The translations under genes and the position numbers were made by a program. Shown here one piece after another: positions 34,899 through 46,038 of a stretch of 64,000 nt of DNA. Positions within the stretch are counted from its first letter, which is position 1. Each line of letters starts with the position of its first letter. The notes beneath the pieces are model-generated. The model was not told the origin of the DNA and ran no database searches. It saw only the letters and a program-made list of their open reading frames with translations. The DNA comes from Megamerina dolium (taxonomy: Eukaryota; Arthropoda; Insecta; Diptera; Megamerinidae): NCBI GenBank assembly GCA_963854835.1, contig OY978525.1, positions 102,813,388 to 102,877,387 on the forward strand, written 5' to 3'.

Positions 34899-34934
<36 letters not shown>
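34899..34934 (+). repeat. (AT)n microsatellite
   Basis: Uninterrupted dinucleotide run of about 18 units, followed by a direct repeat of GAATATAGAAAAAT. Confidence 0.9.
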
Positions 34935-34937
<3 letters not shown>

Positions 34938-35138
34938 TATAGAAAAATGAATATAGAAAAATGAAAGTTTTTATTTTTCCCCGCACCGTTTTTACAAATT
35001 TTTATTCGCTTTTCAGACATCTTCATGGTGGCAAATAAGGTGGCAACCAAGCAGTGTATCTAGCTAGATGACCAATCATTAGCTTTGCTACGCTATGCTG
35101 TCACTATGTCGTTGACCATAGTGAGCAATCACACTCTC

Positions 35139-35163
35139 AAACACACACACACACACACACACA
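35139..35163 (+). repeat. (CA)n microsatellite
   Basis: About twelve uninterrupted units. Confidence 0.9.
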
Positions 35164-36125
35164 TATACATACATATATAATATATTCATTCATCATATGT
35201 ACATGATCAATTGATATTTGTTCGTCTTTATTGTTGTTGTATTTCCATAATTTGAAGATGTTATTTTTAATGTCATAGTTAATGTTGAACATATCTAGTA
35301 CGATTGATGTTTGTAATTGACTTGAAGATCGATAGCTGTTGTTGTCTATAATGATGATGATGATGATGACGATCATTGTAATGCTAAGCGCCATTTTTCA
35401 TGCGATAACTTGTGTTGCGACAAATTTAAGTTTGTGAACAAAATAGTAAGTAGAAGCGAGCACAGAGTATATCATATTCGAAACTTTCGTTTATCTTCTT
35501 TTATGATGATCAGCTTGAGTTTGCCGAAACATGAAATTTTCGTATGTAAAAGGGTACTAATTAGTTTTTTTGCTTATGTTATTTTGTTGTTGTTGTGATG
35601 ACACCACATTTCACAAATGCGTGGTGAAAACAGTATTGTACGGTGCTATGGTGGTATTGTATTGTTATTATTGTTTGTTTGTTTGTTTTTCTTTTAAGTA
35701 TTATTTAAATAAGCAATTTTGGGGCTTATGGCAAATTATACATGTATTAAAATATATTTTTTTTTTGTTGGTATTCATTACAAGATTGTAAAGTAATACG
35801 AAATGATAACGAATACTGATGATATCATCAATGATTTTATTAATTTCATCGTAATTCATTTGAATTTGATGAATTTATTGTGAAAGTTGAATTTAAGTGA
35901 ATTTTAATTTCTTTTTTGTGTGTCTCTTTTAATTATGGGTGCATTTTTTTTTTTGCTTATTTAAAAGATACCAATCCAAAGGTGTGTAATTTTTCTTATT
36001 GAAGAAAGTACGAGTATTTTGAAGAAACGAAATCTTAATACTTTCTTGGTGACTGTGCTTTTTTTTTTATAAACATTTTATAAACATTTTCTCAACAAAT
36101 ACAATCAATTTCAATAATTATAATA

Positions 36126-36488
36126 AAAAAAAAAATAAATATGTGGCACTTAAAGCCCCAAAGGGCTCATTGGCCGAGCTACTCTTCCATTACTGTTGTG
36201 CGTCTTAAATTTTTGGACAGTATTAGAAGGGACCTACTTATTTTAGCCGGTTCCGAACGGCAGAACACTTGTGACATCACTTTTTATGAGTTTTGTCACA
36301 GAGTTCTTTTTTAGAAGCTTTTTCATGGCAAGTTGTTACTGTCGGAAGAATTGCCAATTGCTTGCCGACAGGTAGGTACCGTTCGAAAGAAAAATCTTTT
36401 CGATATTAAATTTGTTATGCATCAGCCGGGTATTGAACCACGACCTACAGATCAGAAGGCGAACACACTAACCACTGAGCTACGGCAC
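36126..36488 (-). repeat. tRNA-derived SINE, full-length, 12-bp TSD
   Basis: Full-length minus-strand copy: tRNA-like head at the right end (A box AGCTCAGTGGTTAG, B box GGTTCAATACC in reverse complement), body, and TATTTATT tail followed by a T run on the minus strand. Flanked by a perfect direct repeat ATAATTATAATA (36114-36125 and 36489-36500). Confidence 0.9.
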
Positions 36489-36704
36489 ATAATTATAATA
36501 CAAACATAAAAATTGAAGTTAGTAGTGAAGAAGCATTTGTTCTTCCTTTTAAGATTTCTAATACACAACAAGGCAATCATATTTTGAAAAAAAAAAAAAG
36601 ATTATTTGAGCTACTACTATCAATTGCTGACAGCTGATTTTGACTGAATTCCGGCGTTCTGTTGATTTCTAATACATTTATAAGATGAGAAAATCTCTTA
36701 TTAG

Positions 36705-36852
36705 CTGCTATCGACTACTACAAGCCTCCTTCCCAAAAATGGACGGGTCTATGTCACGCAAGTACTCGACTATATGGTCGAGCAAGGTACGGGAGCAAAA
36801 CAAAGCATTTCCGTATTTTTGCTGCTACAACAACAACAACAACAACAACAAC
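36705..36852 (-). repeat. Second copy of the 150-bp GTTGTTGTTGTAGCAGC-type repeat
   Basis: Reads (minus) from (GTT)n-GTAGCAGCAAAAATACGG through a block with an internal palindrome CTCGACTATATGGTCGAG to CCCGTCCATTTTTGGGAAGG. It matches 5773-5925 over most of its length. The (CAA)n tract at 36832-36852 is its terminal repeat. Similar (GTT)n-TAGCAGC repeats are common in tephritid flies (from memory). Confidence 0.65.
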
Positions 36853-38682
36853 TAGGGGCCTAACTGATTTTTCATAAGAACATTTATTTTTGAAATCTTG
36901 AATTTGCTTAAATGCAAAGCGGTGCAAATGTTGTGGTGATGGTGCGCTAACAATCAAAATTCTAGCCATCACCTATTTGTTCGGCTTATTTTGGCTGCCT
37001 AGCCTGTCAATATTTTGAAGGAATAATTCCCCGAAAAAATTATGCTAAATTTATCAATCCGGCATGTTTTAATCGTGGACATCATCCACATAAGGCAAAC
37101 CTACACACTGTTGAGTTACGTGATCTATTTATTATGAGCCACTTGTCCTTAATAAAATTATGTATAAGAGAAAGAAAATCAATTTCGGTAACGTTCCAGT
37201 GGGATGACATAATGTCAATTGACATAGTGCCAATAGACTTAGTTTACGTTTCAAACAGACGTGATATTATAACTAATCAAAGTTGATTGATTTCAAAATA
37301 AGTACCATATTTGGTCCATCTTCAATTTTTCTTATGTCTATTGGCAAAAGTTAATCATAAATCCTTAGTTTAATAATGAAATCTTTAGTTTATTAACCGC
37401 CGACATTAACCGGATAATCTAAAAAAAATTATGAAATTGGTTAAATTTTAAACAAATTGATTTCACATGTTGATAATATCTAAATACAGAAGCAAAAAAC
37501 TGTCAAAACATATCAATCTTAATGTTTCCTCAACAAAATCTCCCACGCATACACATCTAGATAGTTTAAAGATTGTATATACTACTTATAGATACTACAC
37601 AATTCCCTTTTATAGTATTATTTTGAAGTATAAAATTAATACTATCGAAACTCATCGTATGTAACTAAATATGTAAATGCTTGTAATGATACTGATACTT
37701 ATGTACTAATATGTACATTGTGCATAAGTACGTGTTTTTTTTACCGAAAAATATGATTTTGCGATAAAAAATTTGAATGAGGGGCAAAATTTGAATGAGC
37801 TGCTGTTCACAAAGAGTTTTTAGTGTCAAAATAATTTATGATTAAAATAGTAAGCATATAGTGAACCCTACTGTAACTTTATTATTCTGAATATTAAGTA
37901 ATCTGTAAATATATTTTCTTTATTAGCGCATTTAATATTCCACCTTAATTTGAATATTCATTAAATGTGTATGTACAATAATAAAATTTTTTTTTATTAA
38001 AAGATTATATTTTGATTTATGAGTTGACAATTTTACACTTATATGTACATACATAATTTTTTATAATATTTTGCATAACGTGTGCACTCATACTGTCTAA
38101 GAAAAATTCTGCCTCACATGTTTGTTATGAGTATGTATATGAAAGTACGCTAGTATAATAATTTCATTTTATAGTGTACGTATGGTATATTTACAAATGC
38201 ATACTTATAATTATGTATAAGAGTAATTTTATTTTTGATTGTTATGCTTGAAGTGAAATGGTGTTAAATGACACTCTTGACAAAGGGTTTAAATTATATT
38301 TACGTAGTGTACATTGGTATATGAAGTGCTAGTATAAATGTGTATTACACTTATGCAATATGGCCAATGAAATATGTATACCCTGCAAAAAATGCGACGT
38401 GTCCGGAATCAGTCGCAAAGGAACATGCGACTAATCGCACTTTTGTTCTCTTTATATGGAGTGAACTGTGCCCTTCTGTTCGAGCATGTCCTATGAAGAG
38501 ACCAATTGAACTCTTATATCCGTACGGGTACAAATGTGTATTATAGTCGCCTTCTATAAATAGATTAGAAGCACGGTTCGAAATTTTCATTCAATATAAT
38601 TCTCAAGTACATTTTCATTTCCACTATTTGACAATTTTACCATTTTTACTCTTTGCCGCTATTCGCATTAAAATAATTTATT

Positions 38683-40858
38683 ATACCCTGCATAATGCAA
38701 TATGCATGGTATATTCATTTCGGTCAGATGTTTGTGTCCACTTGAAGGAATCTCCGGAGATATAGACATAGATATATATTCGTGATCAGCGTCGATTAAA
38801 TTTTCGATTTAACGATGTCCGTCCGTCCGTCCGTCTGTCTGTCACCTGGCTGGTTCGCACGATGACTTGAGTAAATATTGAGCTATTTCGATGAAATTTG
38901 GCATAAGTAATCTTTGATCCAAGGGTACGGAGGGGATTGATATTGGGCATGATCGGTCAATAGCCACGCCCACACCAAGCATTCAAAGCGACTAACCTCG
39001 AAATTTTCAAAATCTTTAACTTGCTATAACTCACATAATATACCACTTGGGACAACAATATTTGGCACATAGACTTATATTATACCATTATATAACCTCA
39101 CCAAAAGTGGTTGAGCCACGCCTACTTTTTAGCGCAGCTCTCATACAAAGTGTCTGTACTTCTTTAAAATTGAAACAGCTGTAAGTTCTACAACCTTCTG
39201 TCCAGAATAACCATAATTGACACTTAGATTAACATGATAGTCGGAAATAATATGGCAGAAAATCAGTGTGCCACGCCTACTCCTTCATGAGTCTCCCATA
39301 CAAAGTCAAGGGAATTAAACTAAAACTTTTAAGCGCCATAACTTATAAACCATTTAGCGTAAAAGAACGAGACTTAAGGTATGGATTAGTATTATACGAG
39401 CAATTAGGCTCATAGAAAATGGGCGCATCACGCCCACTGTTTATCGTAGCCCCCATACAAATTTTAAATTGAAACAGCTGTAACTTCGCCAATCTTATGT
39501 CTAGAATAACCATAATTGACACTTAAATTAATATCTAGTCGGAAATAATCTGGCAGAAAATCAGTGTGAAACGCCCACTCCTTCATGAGTCTCCCATACA
39601 AAGTCAAGGGAATTAAACTAAAACTTTTAAGCTCCATAGCTTACAAACCATTTAGCCTAGGACAACGAGATTTAAAGTATGGATTAGTATTGTATGAGCA
39701 ATTAGGCTCACAGGAAATGGGCGCACCACGCCCACTGTTTATCGTAGCCCCCATACAAATTTTAAATTGAAACAGCTGTAACTTCGGCAATCTTCTGTCT
39801 AGAATAACCATAATTGACACTTAAATTAATATCGTAGTCGGAAATAAGCTGGCAGAAAATCAGTGTGCCACGCCCACTCATTCATGGGTCTCCTATACAA
39901 AGTCGAGTGAATTAAACTAAAACTTTTAAGCTCCATAACTTACAAACCATTTAGCGTAGAACAACGAGATTTAAGGTATGGATTAGTATTGTACGAGCAA
40001 TTAGGGTCACAGGAAATGGGCTCACCACGCCCACTGTTTATCGTAGCCCCCATACAAATTTTAAATTGAAACAGCTGTAACTTAGGCAATCTTATGTCTA
40101 GAATAACCATAATTGTCACTTAAATTAATATCGTAGTCGGAAATAATCTGGCAGAAAATCAGTGTGCCATGCGTACTCCTTCATGGGTCTCCCATACAAA
40201 GTCAAGGGAATTAAACTAAAACTTTTAAGCGCCATAACTTATAAACCATATAGCGTTAAAGAACGAGATTTTAGGTATGGATTAGTATTGTAGGAGCAAC
40301 TAGACTCACAGGAAATGGACTCGCCACGCCCACTGTTGATAGTAGCCGCCATACAAAATGACCGAATTTCTTTTAAATTGAAATAGCTGTAACTTCTGTA
40401 TCCTTCTGTCTAGAACAATCATAATTAACAATTAGGTTAATATGGTAGTCGGAAATAATCTGGCGAAAAATCAGCGTACCACGCCCACTTCTTATTGGGG
40501 CTCCCATACAAAGTTGAGGAAATTAAACGAAAATTTTAACCACCATAACTTAGAAACTATTCAACGTAGGACACCAAATTTAAGGTGTGGATTAACGTTG
40601 AAAAATTAATTGGATTTTCTAGAAAGTGGTAAGCCACGCCCACTTTTATATAGCTCCCATACTAAGCCTCGGAATTATCTTAAAATCCTTTTACTTCGTC
40701 AAAGTCAACCATATTTCGGGTGTAAATTAGTAGTATATGCAAAAATTGTTTCTCGAAAAGTGGAAATAAAAGAAAAGTTGGATATTCGAGTAAACTCTTT
40801 ATATATAAATCTACATATGCAGGGTATATTTTGGTCGGCCCCAGCCGACTGTAAAGAG
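38683..40858 (+). mobile_element. DINE-1/Helentron-like non-autonomous element
   Basis: Opens ATACCCTGCATAATGC and closes with inverted GCAGGGTATATTTT (about 40820-40832), then a stem-loop GTCGGC-CCCA-GCCGAC (40834-40849). An early (GTCY)n microsatellite lies at 38817-38843. This order (sub-terminal inverted repeat, GTCY tract, core, tandem repeats, second sub-terminal repeat, 3' hairpin) is the layout known for DINE-1/Helentron elements of flies. No protein. The interior is dominated by a ~299-bp tandem array. Class assignment rests on layout only. Confidence 0.7.
39090..40600 (+). repeat. ~299-bp tandem repeat array
   Basis: The marker GGATTAGTATT recurs at 39382, 39681, 39980 and 40279 (spacing 299 each), and a diverged GGATTAACGTT at 40589 (310). 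Each unit contains CCACGCCCACT, CCCCCATACAA, GAAACAGCTGTAACTT, AGAATAACCATAATTG and ATCTGGCAGAAAATCAG. Flanking half-units are more diverged, as expected for an array homogenised in the middle. Open frames inside (e.g. 39585-39770) are repeat-derived. Confidence 0.9.
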
Positions 40859-40861
40859 ATT

Positions 40862-41040
40862 TTTTTTCATTTATTGCATTATAAATTCCGATTCATACAT
40901 TTCAAATTTAAATGTGGAAATATAAAATTTACGTGTTTTCTGCTGCTGTCCTCGGATTCGAACCTCGCATCCAACTTTGTGTGTCTTGGCTATCGTATGA
41001 TCTATCACCTTGACTGTACCACCTACACACTAATCTGCAA
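40862..41040 (-). repeat. Second tRNA-like SINE candidate
   Basis: On the minus strand, a strong pol III B box GGTTCGAATCC (about 40959-40969) is preceded by an A-box-like TGGTACAGTCAAGG some 55 bp upstream, with tRNA-like spacing. AT-rich sequence follows, ending in AATGAAAAAAAA (about 40862). No similarity to the other SINE body. It abuts the 3' end of the DINE-1-like element. Could also be a decayed tRNA pseudogene. Confidence 0.5.
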
Positions 41041-41058
41041 CACGTTACTGTTGACTTA

Positions 41059-41247
41059 TAGCCTAGACAGACGGCAGCTTTAATTCGGATTACCGGCGCA
41101 CTTAATCCGAATAAAATATTAACTTGACAGACGGCAGTATTGCGGATTAACTAAACGGCTGATTAATTCGAAGTAATTAATTAATTCGCCCGAGTTAATT
41201 CGAATTAACTCGGTAATCCGGAATTAGGCTGCCATCTGTCTAGGCTA
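41059..41247. mobile_element. MITE with CTAGACAGACGGCAG inverted ends (copy 2)
   Basis: 189 bp, near-perfect terminal inverted repeats TAGCCTAGACAGACGGCAG / CTGCCATCTGTCTAGGCTA, with a second internal ACAGACGGCAGTATTGCGG. Contains GAGTTAATTCGAATTAACTC, a near-perfect palindrome. Same subterminal words (TTAATCCG, GCGGATTAACTAAAC) as copy 1. Confidence 0.8.
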
Positions 41248-41429
41248 TTAAAAGCGAATTACTTGAAAGAGTAAAAAATCTCTAAACACATTAATTAATT
41301 TAAAGATTGATCCCCAACGCAACTCTAAAGAGATTGATCGGAGATTAATCTTCGCTTAATATCTAAAGAGATTAATCCCGGATTATTGTCTTTAGAGATT
41401 AGTTGCACAATTTTTTGCAGGGATACACC

Positions 41430-41743
41430 ACCGAGGCTCTCTTCCAATACTGTTGTGCGTGTTAAATTTGGATACAGCATTAGAAGGGACCTACTTATAT
41501 TAACCGGTTCCGAACAGCAGAATCCTCGTGACATCACTTTAACTTAGTAACTTAGAGCTCTTTTAAGAGGCATTTTTGGCAAATTGTTACTGCCGCAAAA
41601 ATTGTCAATTCTTGTCGACAGGTGGATACCGTTCGAAAGAAAAATCTTTTCGATATGAAATTTTGGTATGCTTCAACCGGGGATTGAACCCATGACCTAC
41701 AAATCAGAAGACCAACGCACTAACCATTGAGCTACTGCACCCA
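41430..41743 (-). repeat. tRNA-derived SINE, diverged full-length copy
   Basis: Minus-strand copy with recognisable head (reverse complement of GAGCTACTGCACCC at its right end and a GGTTCAATCCCC B box) and body. It is more diverged, with small deletions. Ends approximate. Confidence 0.8.
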
Positions 41744-44700
41744 CATTCCCATCAGATAACCTGTGAGGGTTTTTTGCTCGCTTTGTTCAGCTTTGCAATT
41801 ATTTTTGAGATGCTATTAGTTGTTGTTTGAAATCTTATAGCTTGCATTTTGCTCTTTAGAGCAGGATTGTTCCGATTTTCCTGAGACACATCTCTTGGAC
41901 TGTCTACAGAATGTTTCTAGAGCTATTAAAAGTCATTGGCTCCCTTCTTTAAGCAAGACAATCCTTCCATTGCTTTCATAGGCCCCATACTCAGAAGTCC
42001 AACATACAAAGTGACACCAGTCTTCTGATGATGTCTTTTGTTAGGGTACACCCTGAGAAATATTATAATTTTTTCTAAAAAAAATACAATACTATTGATT
42101 ATTACGAATCGTAGCTAGAGTCCGTAAATACATAGCCAGTACTAAGAACCAATGTATTATATTAATCATAATATTACATCACTGCATGAAGTAAACATAC
42201 GAGTATATAAAATATGTGACGACTATGTTATATCATTAATTAACTTAAGTTATTAGCTTGAATTTCTACTAGTTGTTAATTTAAAATATATATATTTTTT
42301 TTATTATTATATTATTTCTGATTATGTATTATTATGCATTTCATATATGCGTATGTAATCATAGCAATATTCATAAATTCCGGTCAACGGTAATGAAAAA
42401 ATAAAACAAACCAACAAAATATCCAATCTTACAAACATTAACATAAACGTTCATACATATGTGCATATGAATCAATGATTACGTTAATATCGTATTTTAT
42501 GCAAAAATTATAAATTAATTAATTGTCAGGAGAAAACAACAATAAAACACGCATAAAGTATTATAAAATCATAAAAGTCATTTCATATTATTTTTAGCGA
42601 ATAAAATATTTTCAATTTATCAAAACTCTGTAGTAAATATCTGCAGTATTCTGCAATAGTTATTCCTAATTTGACTCAGATTTAATCTCGAGTGGTGACA
42701 AGTGGCCTAAGGTCAGGAATTAGAGATTTCCTATTGCCATAACTTCATTTATGGCATAACAGATTTATGGATAGATGATTTACAATTGCACGCAATAAAG
42801 ATATTTTCATAAAGTGAAATTTCATATGATTGATGGCATACAAATTTACTGTCAGACGCTTTATAATTGAATGTTTGACTAAATTTATCTATGCAAGCCT
42901 ATTAAGAAGCGAAAAGAAATTATAAGGCTTCGTTGGAAAAAGCATGCAATTTTTTTTATAAGCATTCAAAAATTGATATCTGAAGTAAAAACACTTATTC
43001 AATTTATAAAAATACCAAAATATCATGCGTGAAAATATGTTTGACCATATCAAAAAAATAAAAATAAAAAAAAATACACACATTTCTACATGCATATGCT
43101 TATACGTTATATCTATGAGTTAGCAATAATATACAATTTTTATTGAATGACAAAATTTTAAAGCTTCAACCTACATTTTCCTGCATTGCAATAATACTTG
43201 TTATTATAATATATTTTCTATGCATTGCAATTAGTCGTTACATTTTTGTGGGCGTTAAGTTATTCACGCATAAATACGCATACATGCTATTAGTCGCAAT
43301 TAATAAATATAAAATATTAAAACGAAAAAAAAAAATAGAGCAAAAAAACAAAAAAATATTGAATGAATAATGTATTCAAACAACTTCTGTGACCTATTTA
43401 CATTTATGAATGAAATTTGCTATTAATGACTTCATGTGAATAAGTGAAGTATTTTTTCTTCGGGTGTTTTTTTTTTGCTAAAAATAAATTAAAAATAATT
43501 GCAAATTGATTCTAACAACAATGAATTTCACAAGTAATTTAAAGTAATTTTCTTAATTATATAACTAGATAGATGACCTTGCCAAAAAAATAGCAACAAT
43601 ATTAAATTTCATGCTGGTAATGCCGTTGGCATAATGACGAAACGAAATACTCACACAATGTACTCTATATAGTAATTATGGGAGTGGTTGGTATTCGAAT
43701 GATATTTAATTTATTATATTTGAAATTAAAAATAAATTAATGAGAATATAAATTTATTAAAAACTTTTTTTCTTTAAAATAACAAAATTAATTTTTTCTT
43801 ATATTTGAACGTTGTTTATTTCTGTGTATAAATTCCTTAAATTAACTTTAACAGTATTTTCTTTTTGCAACATACATAGTTTAATGTACTACTTCAAACT
43901 ATTCTAATTTAATTAAAACAACAATTGAGACACAATAAAATGAAATTGCGCACCCATTTAATATTATTATTTATACCTGTTGTGCTATTTAAACAAACTT
44001 TTATTTTTCTTATTAATGTGGCGTTACATTAGTGGGCGTATATTCGATATAATACTTATTCTTAAGTACATATATGTATGTACATAAATGAATACATTCA
44101 TCATAAGCATAATGACTTAATTTTTAGTTAAATATTTTTGCGTATTTTTTGATATATTTTGTGATATATTTGTTGTTATTGTGCTAATATATTATGTTAT
44201 TTTAGAGCTACATATGTAAACGACTAATATTTATATCATCATGTGAAGGGAAAAATAAAATTTAATTTTTCATATGCAGCTATATATTGTGATAATTTTT
44301 ACCGATTTTCCATATTTTCTACTATTTCATATAATTGACCATATTTCCAAATACAATAGGCTTCTCGCTTATGCAAGTTGCATGTAAATCCTAACGTAAT
44401 ATATTTTATAAAAAAATATTTGCTCATATAGTTAATATCGATATCGAATGTCTGACATTGCTCCAATATGGTTATTAAATTAATTTTTAATCGAGTCATA
44501 AATGCTTTAATACGTACTTTTTCTCACTTAATTCACTTAAAATTCAGCAACTCAATAATTTTTGAACTGATTATCTTAGAAACATGGTTTCAGTCATCAT
44601 ATAATATCACCTTGTGATATTATAAAATAAAACTAAAAAAAAATCACGAACCGATTAAATAAATTAGTGAGTTACTGATTGTTAAATGATGTAAAGGGTG

Positions 44701-45080
44701 TCAATAAACAAATCCAAATTTTGAGGATCTTAAAAATACCTTAAACATAAGTTTGTATTGTACTCGTTCAGGCCTACAAGTTTCTTTGTAACGCCTTGAA
44801 ATGCATGCAGATTTTGAAAAAAAGTAAAAGGAAATGCATTTATTTATTTATTAGCTTTTGCTTTTCTGACCTTGTGTAACACCTTGAAATTAATTAGATT
44901 TAGGTAGAAATTTTTTGAAGGAGGTTTAATTACCGTCGCGATCTTGTGTAATCTACATATAAAACAGTTGGCACTCGTATAAACAGAAAAGTGATTTTTG
45001 ATAGAGATTTGTGTAAATGAAATTTATTGCATATTACTCAAATGCATTTTGTCTAAATTACACTTTGTATTGAAATATTT

Positions 45081-45327
45081 CTTTCGAACGGTACCCATCT
45101 GTCCGCAAGCAATTGCGGTTTCCAAAAGAACTCTGTGACAAAGTTCAGAAAAAGTGTTGTCACAAGGGATCTGTCGTTCGGAACCGACTAAAATAAGTAG
45201 GTATCTTCTAAGACTTCTTTTTTTATCTTCTAAGACTGTCCAATATTTACCATGCATAACAGTACTTGAAGTTCGGCCAAAAAGCCTTCCGGGGCTTATA
45301 AGTACAACATATTTATTTATTTATTTT
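45081..45327 (+). repeat. tRNA-derived SINE, head-less copy with 12-bp TSD
   Basis: Plus-strand copy starting at the CTTTCGAACGGTACCC body block with no tRNA head. Flanked by a perfect direct repeat ATTGAAATATTT (45069-45080 and 45328-45339). It carries a small internal deletion after GCAAGCAATTG and an internal duplication (TATCTTCTAAGACT twice). Confidence 0.87.
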
Positions 45328-45432
45328 ATTGAAATATTTATTTATGAAAATTGTAATACTATATAAATACTATATAATAATAATAATATACTATATATGT
45401 AAATTCTCGGGACCCCAGATGTGACAGTTTAT

Positions 45433-46038
45433 TCATTCACCCAGACAGATGAAAATGAGGCTTATCACAGAATAATCATTTTGTTTGAGAAATCATTAGC
45501 TTCTTCACGCATTTTCAGCACCCAATCAGCAAATGTACGGCGTTTTTCGTGGTCTAAGGTCTTTAATTCTTGTGGCAACTGCCCCTTATAAGTATGTAGG
45601 CCAAAATCAAAATACGATGCAAAGTGGCTTTGGATATGCCCAATTCCTATGATTGTCTCGTAATGGACAAAGCTGAGTTTTCAGCCACACACTCTCAACT
45701 ACAGCTGCGATATTTTTAGTTGTCCTAGCCCGACGAGCACTAGTTCGAGTCTTTACATCACTAACTTGTTCGATATGTTCGAATTTCGAACGATTAATTT
45801 TACTATAGCTGTGCGAGAAGGTGCTTGATGATGGCCAAAAATAGTATGAACTTTAGCAATCCCGTTCACAATATTTGCAAAGTTTTTATATTATGAATTT
45901 TCACTATTTTAATGCGTTGTATGAGCGTTCATCGATCCATATCTGAAAATCTCCAGTACTTCTTTGTCAAATTTCTACGAATGACAGTTTTACGTTGAGA
46001 CATGAAAAAATAATGGGAAATTTAAAATGGCGCCTTTT
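45433..46038 (-). mobile_element. Decayed DD41D-type transposon, truncated
   Basis: Minus-strand remnant of a transposase related to that at 31.3-32.3 kb, with MDR*TLIQRIKIVK at its start (near 45937) and numerous stops. The right terminus AAAAGGCGCCATTTTAAAT (inverted, ending near 46038) matches the left terminus of the 60.4-kb copy (AAAAGGTGTCATTTTAAAT). The catalytic-domain end is truncated near 45433. Confidence 0.7.

Noticed and set aside
34899..34934. AT run as a replication origin or cruciform regulatory element
   Set aside because: Ordinary dinucleotide microsatellite; nothing else supports a function.
39585..39770. 61-codon plus ORF
   Set aside because: Lies inside the 299-bp tandem repeat; equivalent frames are broken in the other units.
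40610..41083. 157-codon plus ORF
   Set aside because: Crosses the DINE-like element end and the SINE-like unit; no domain.
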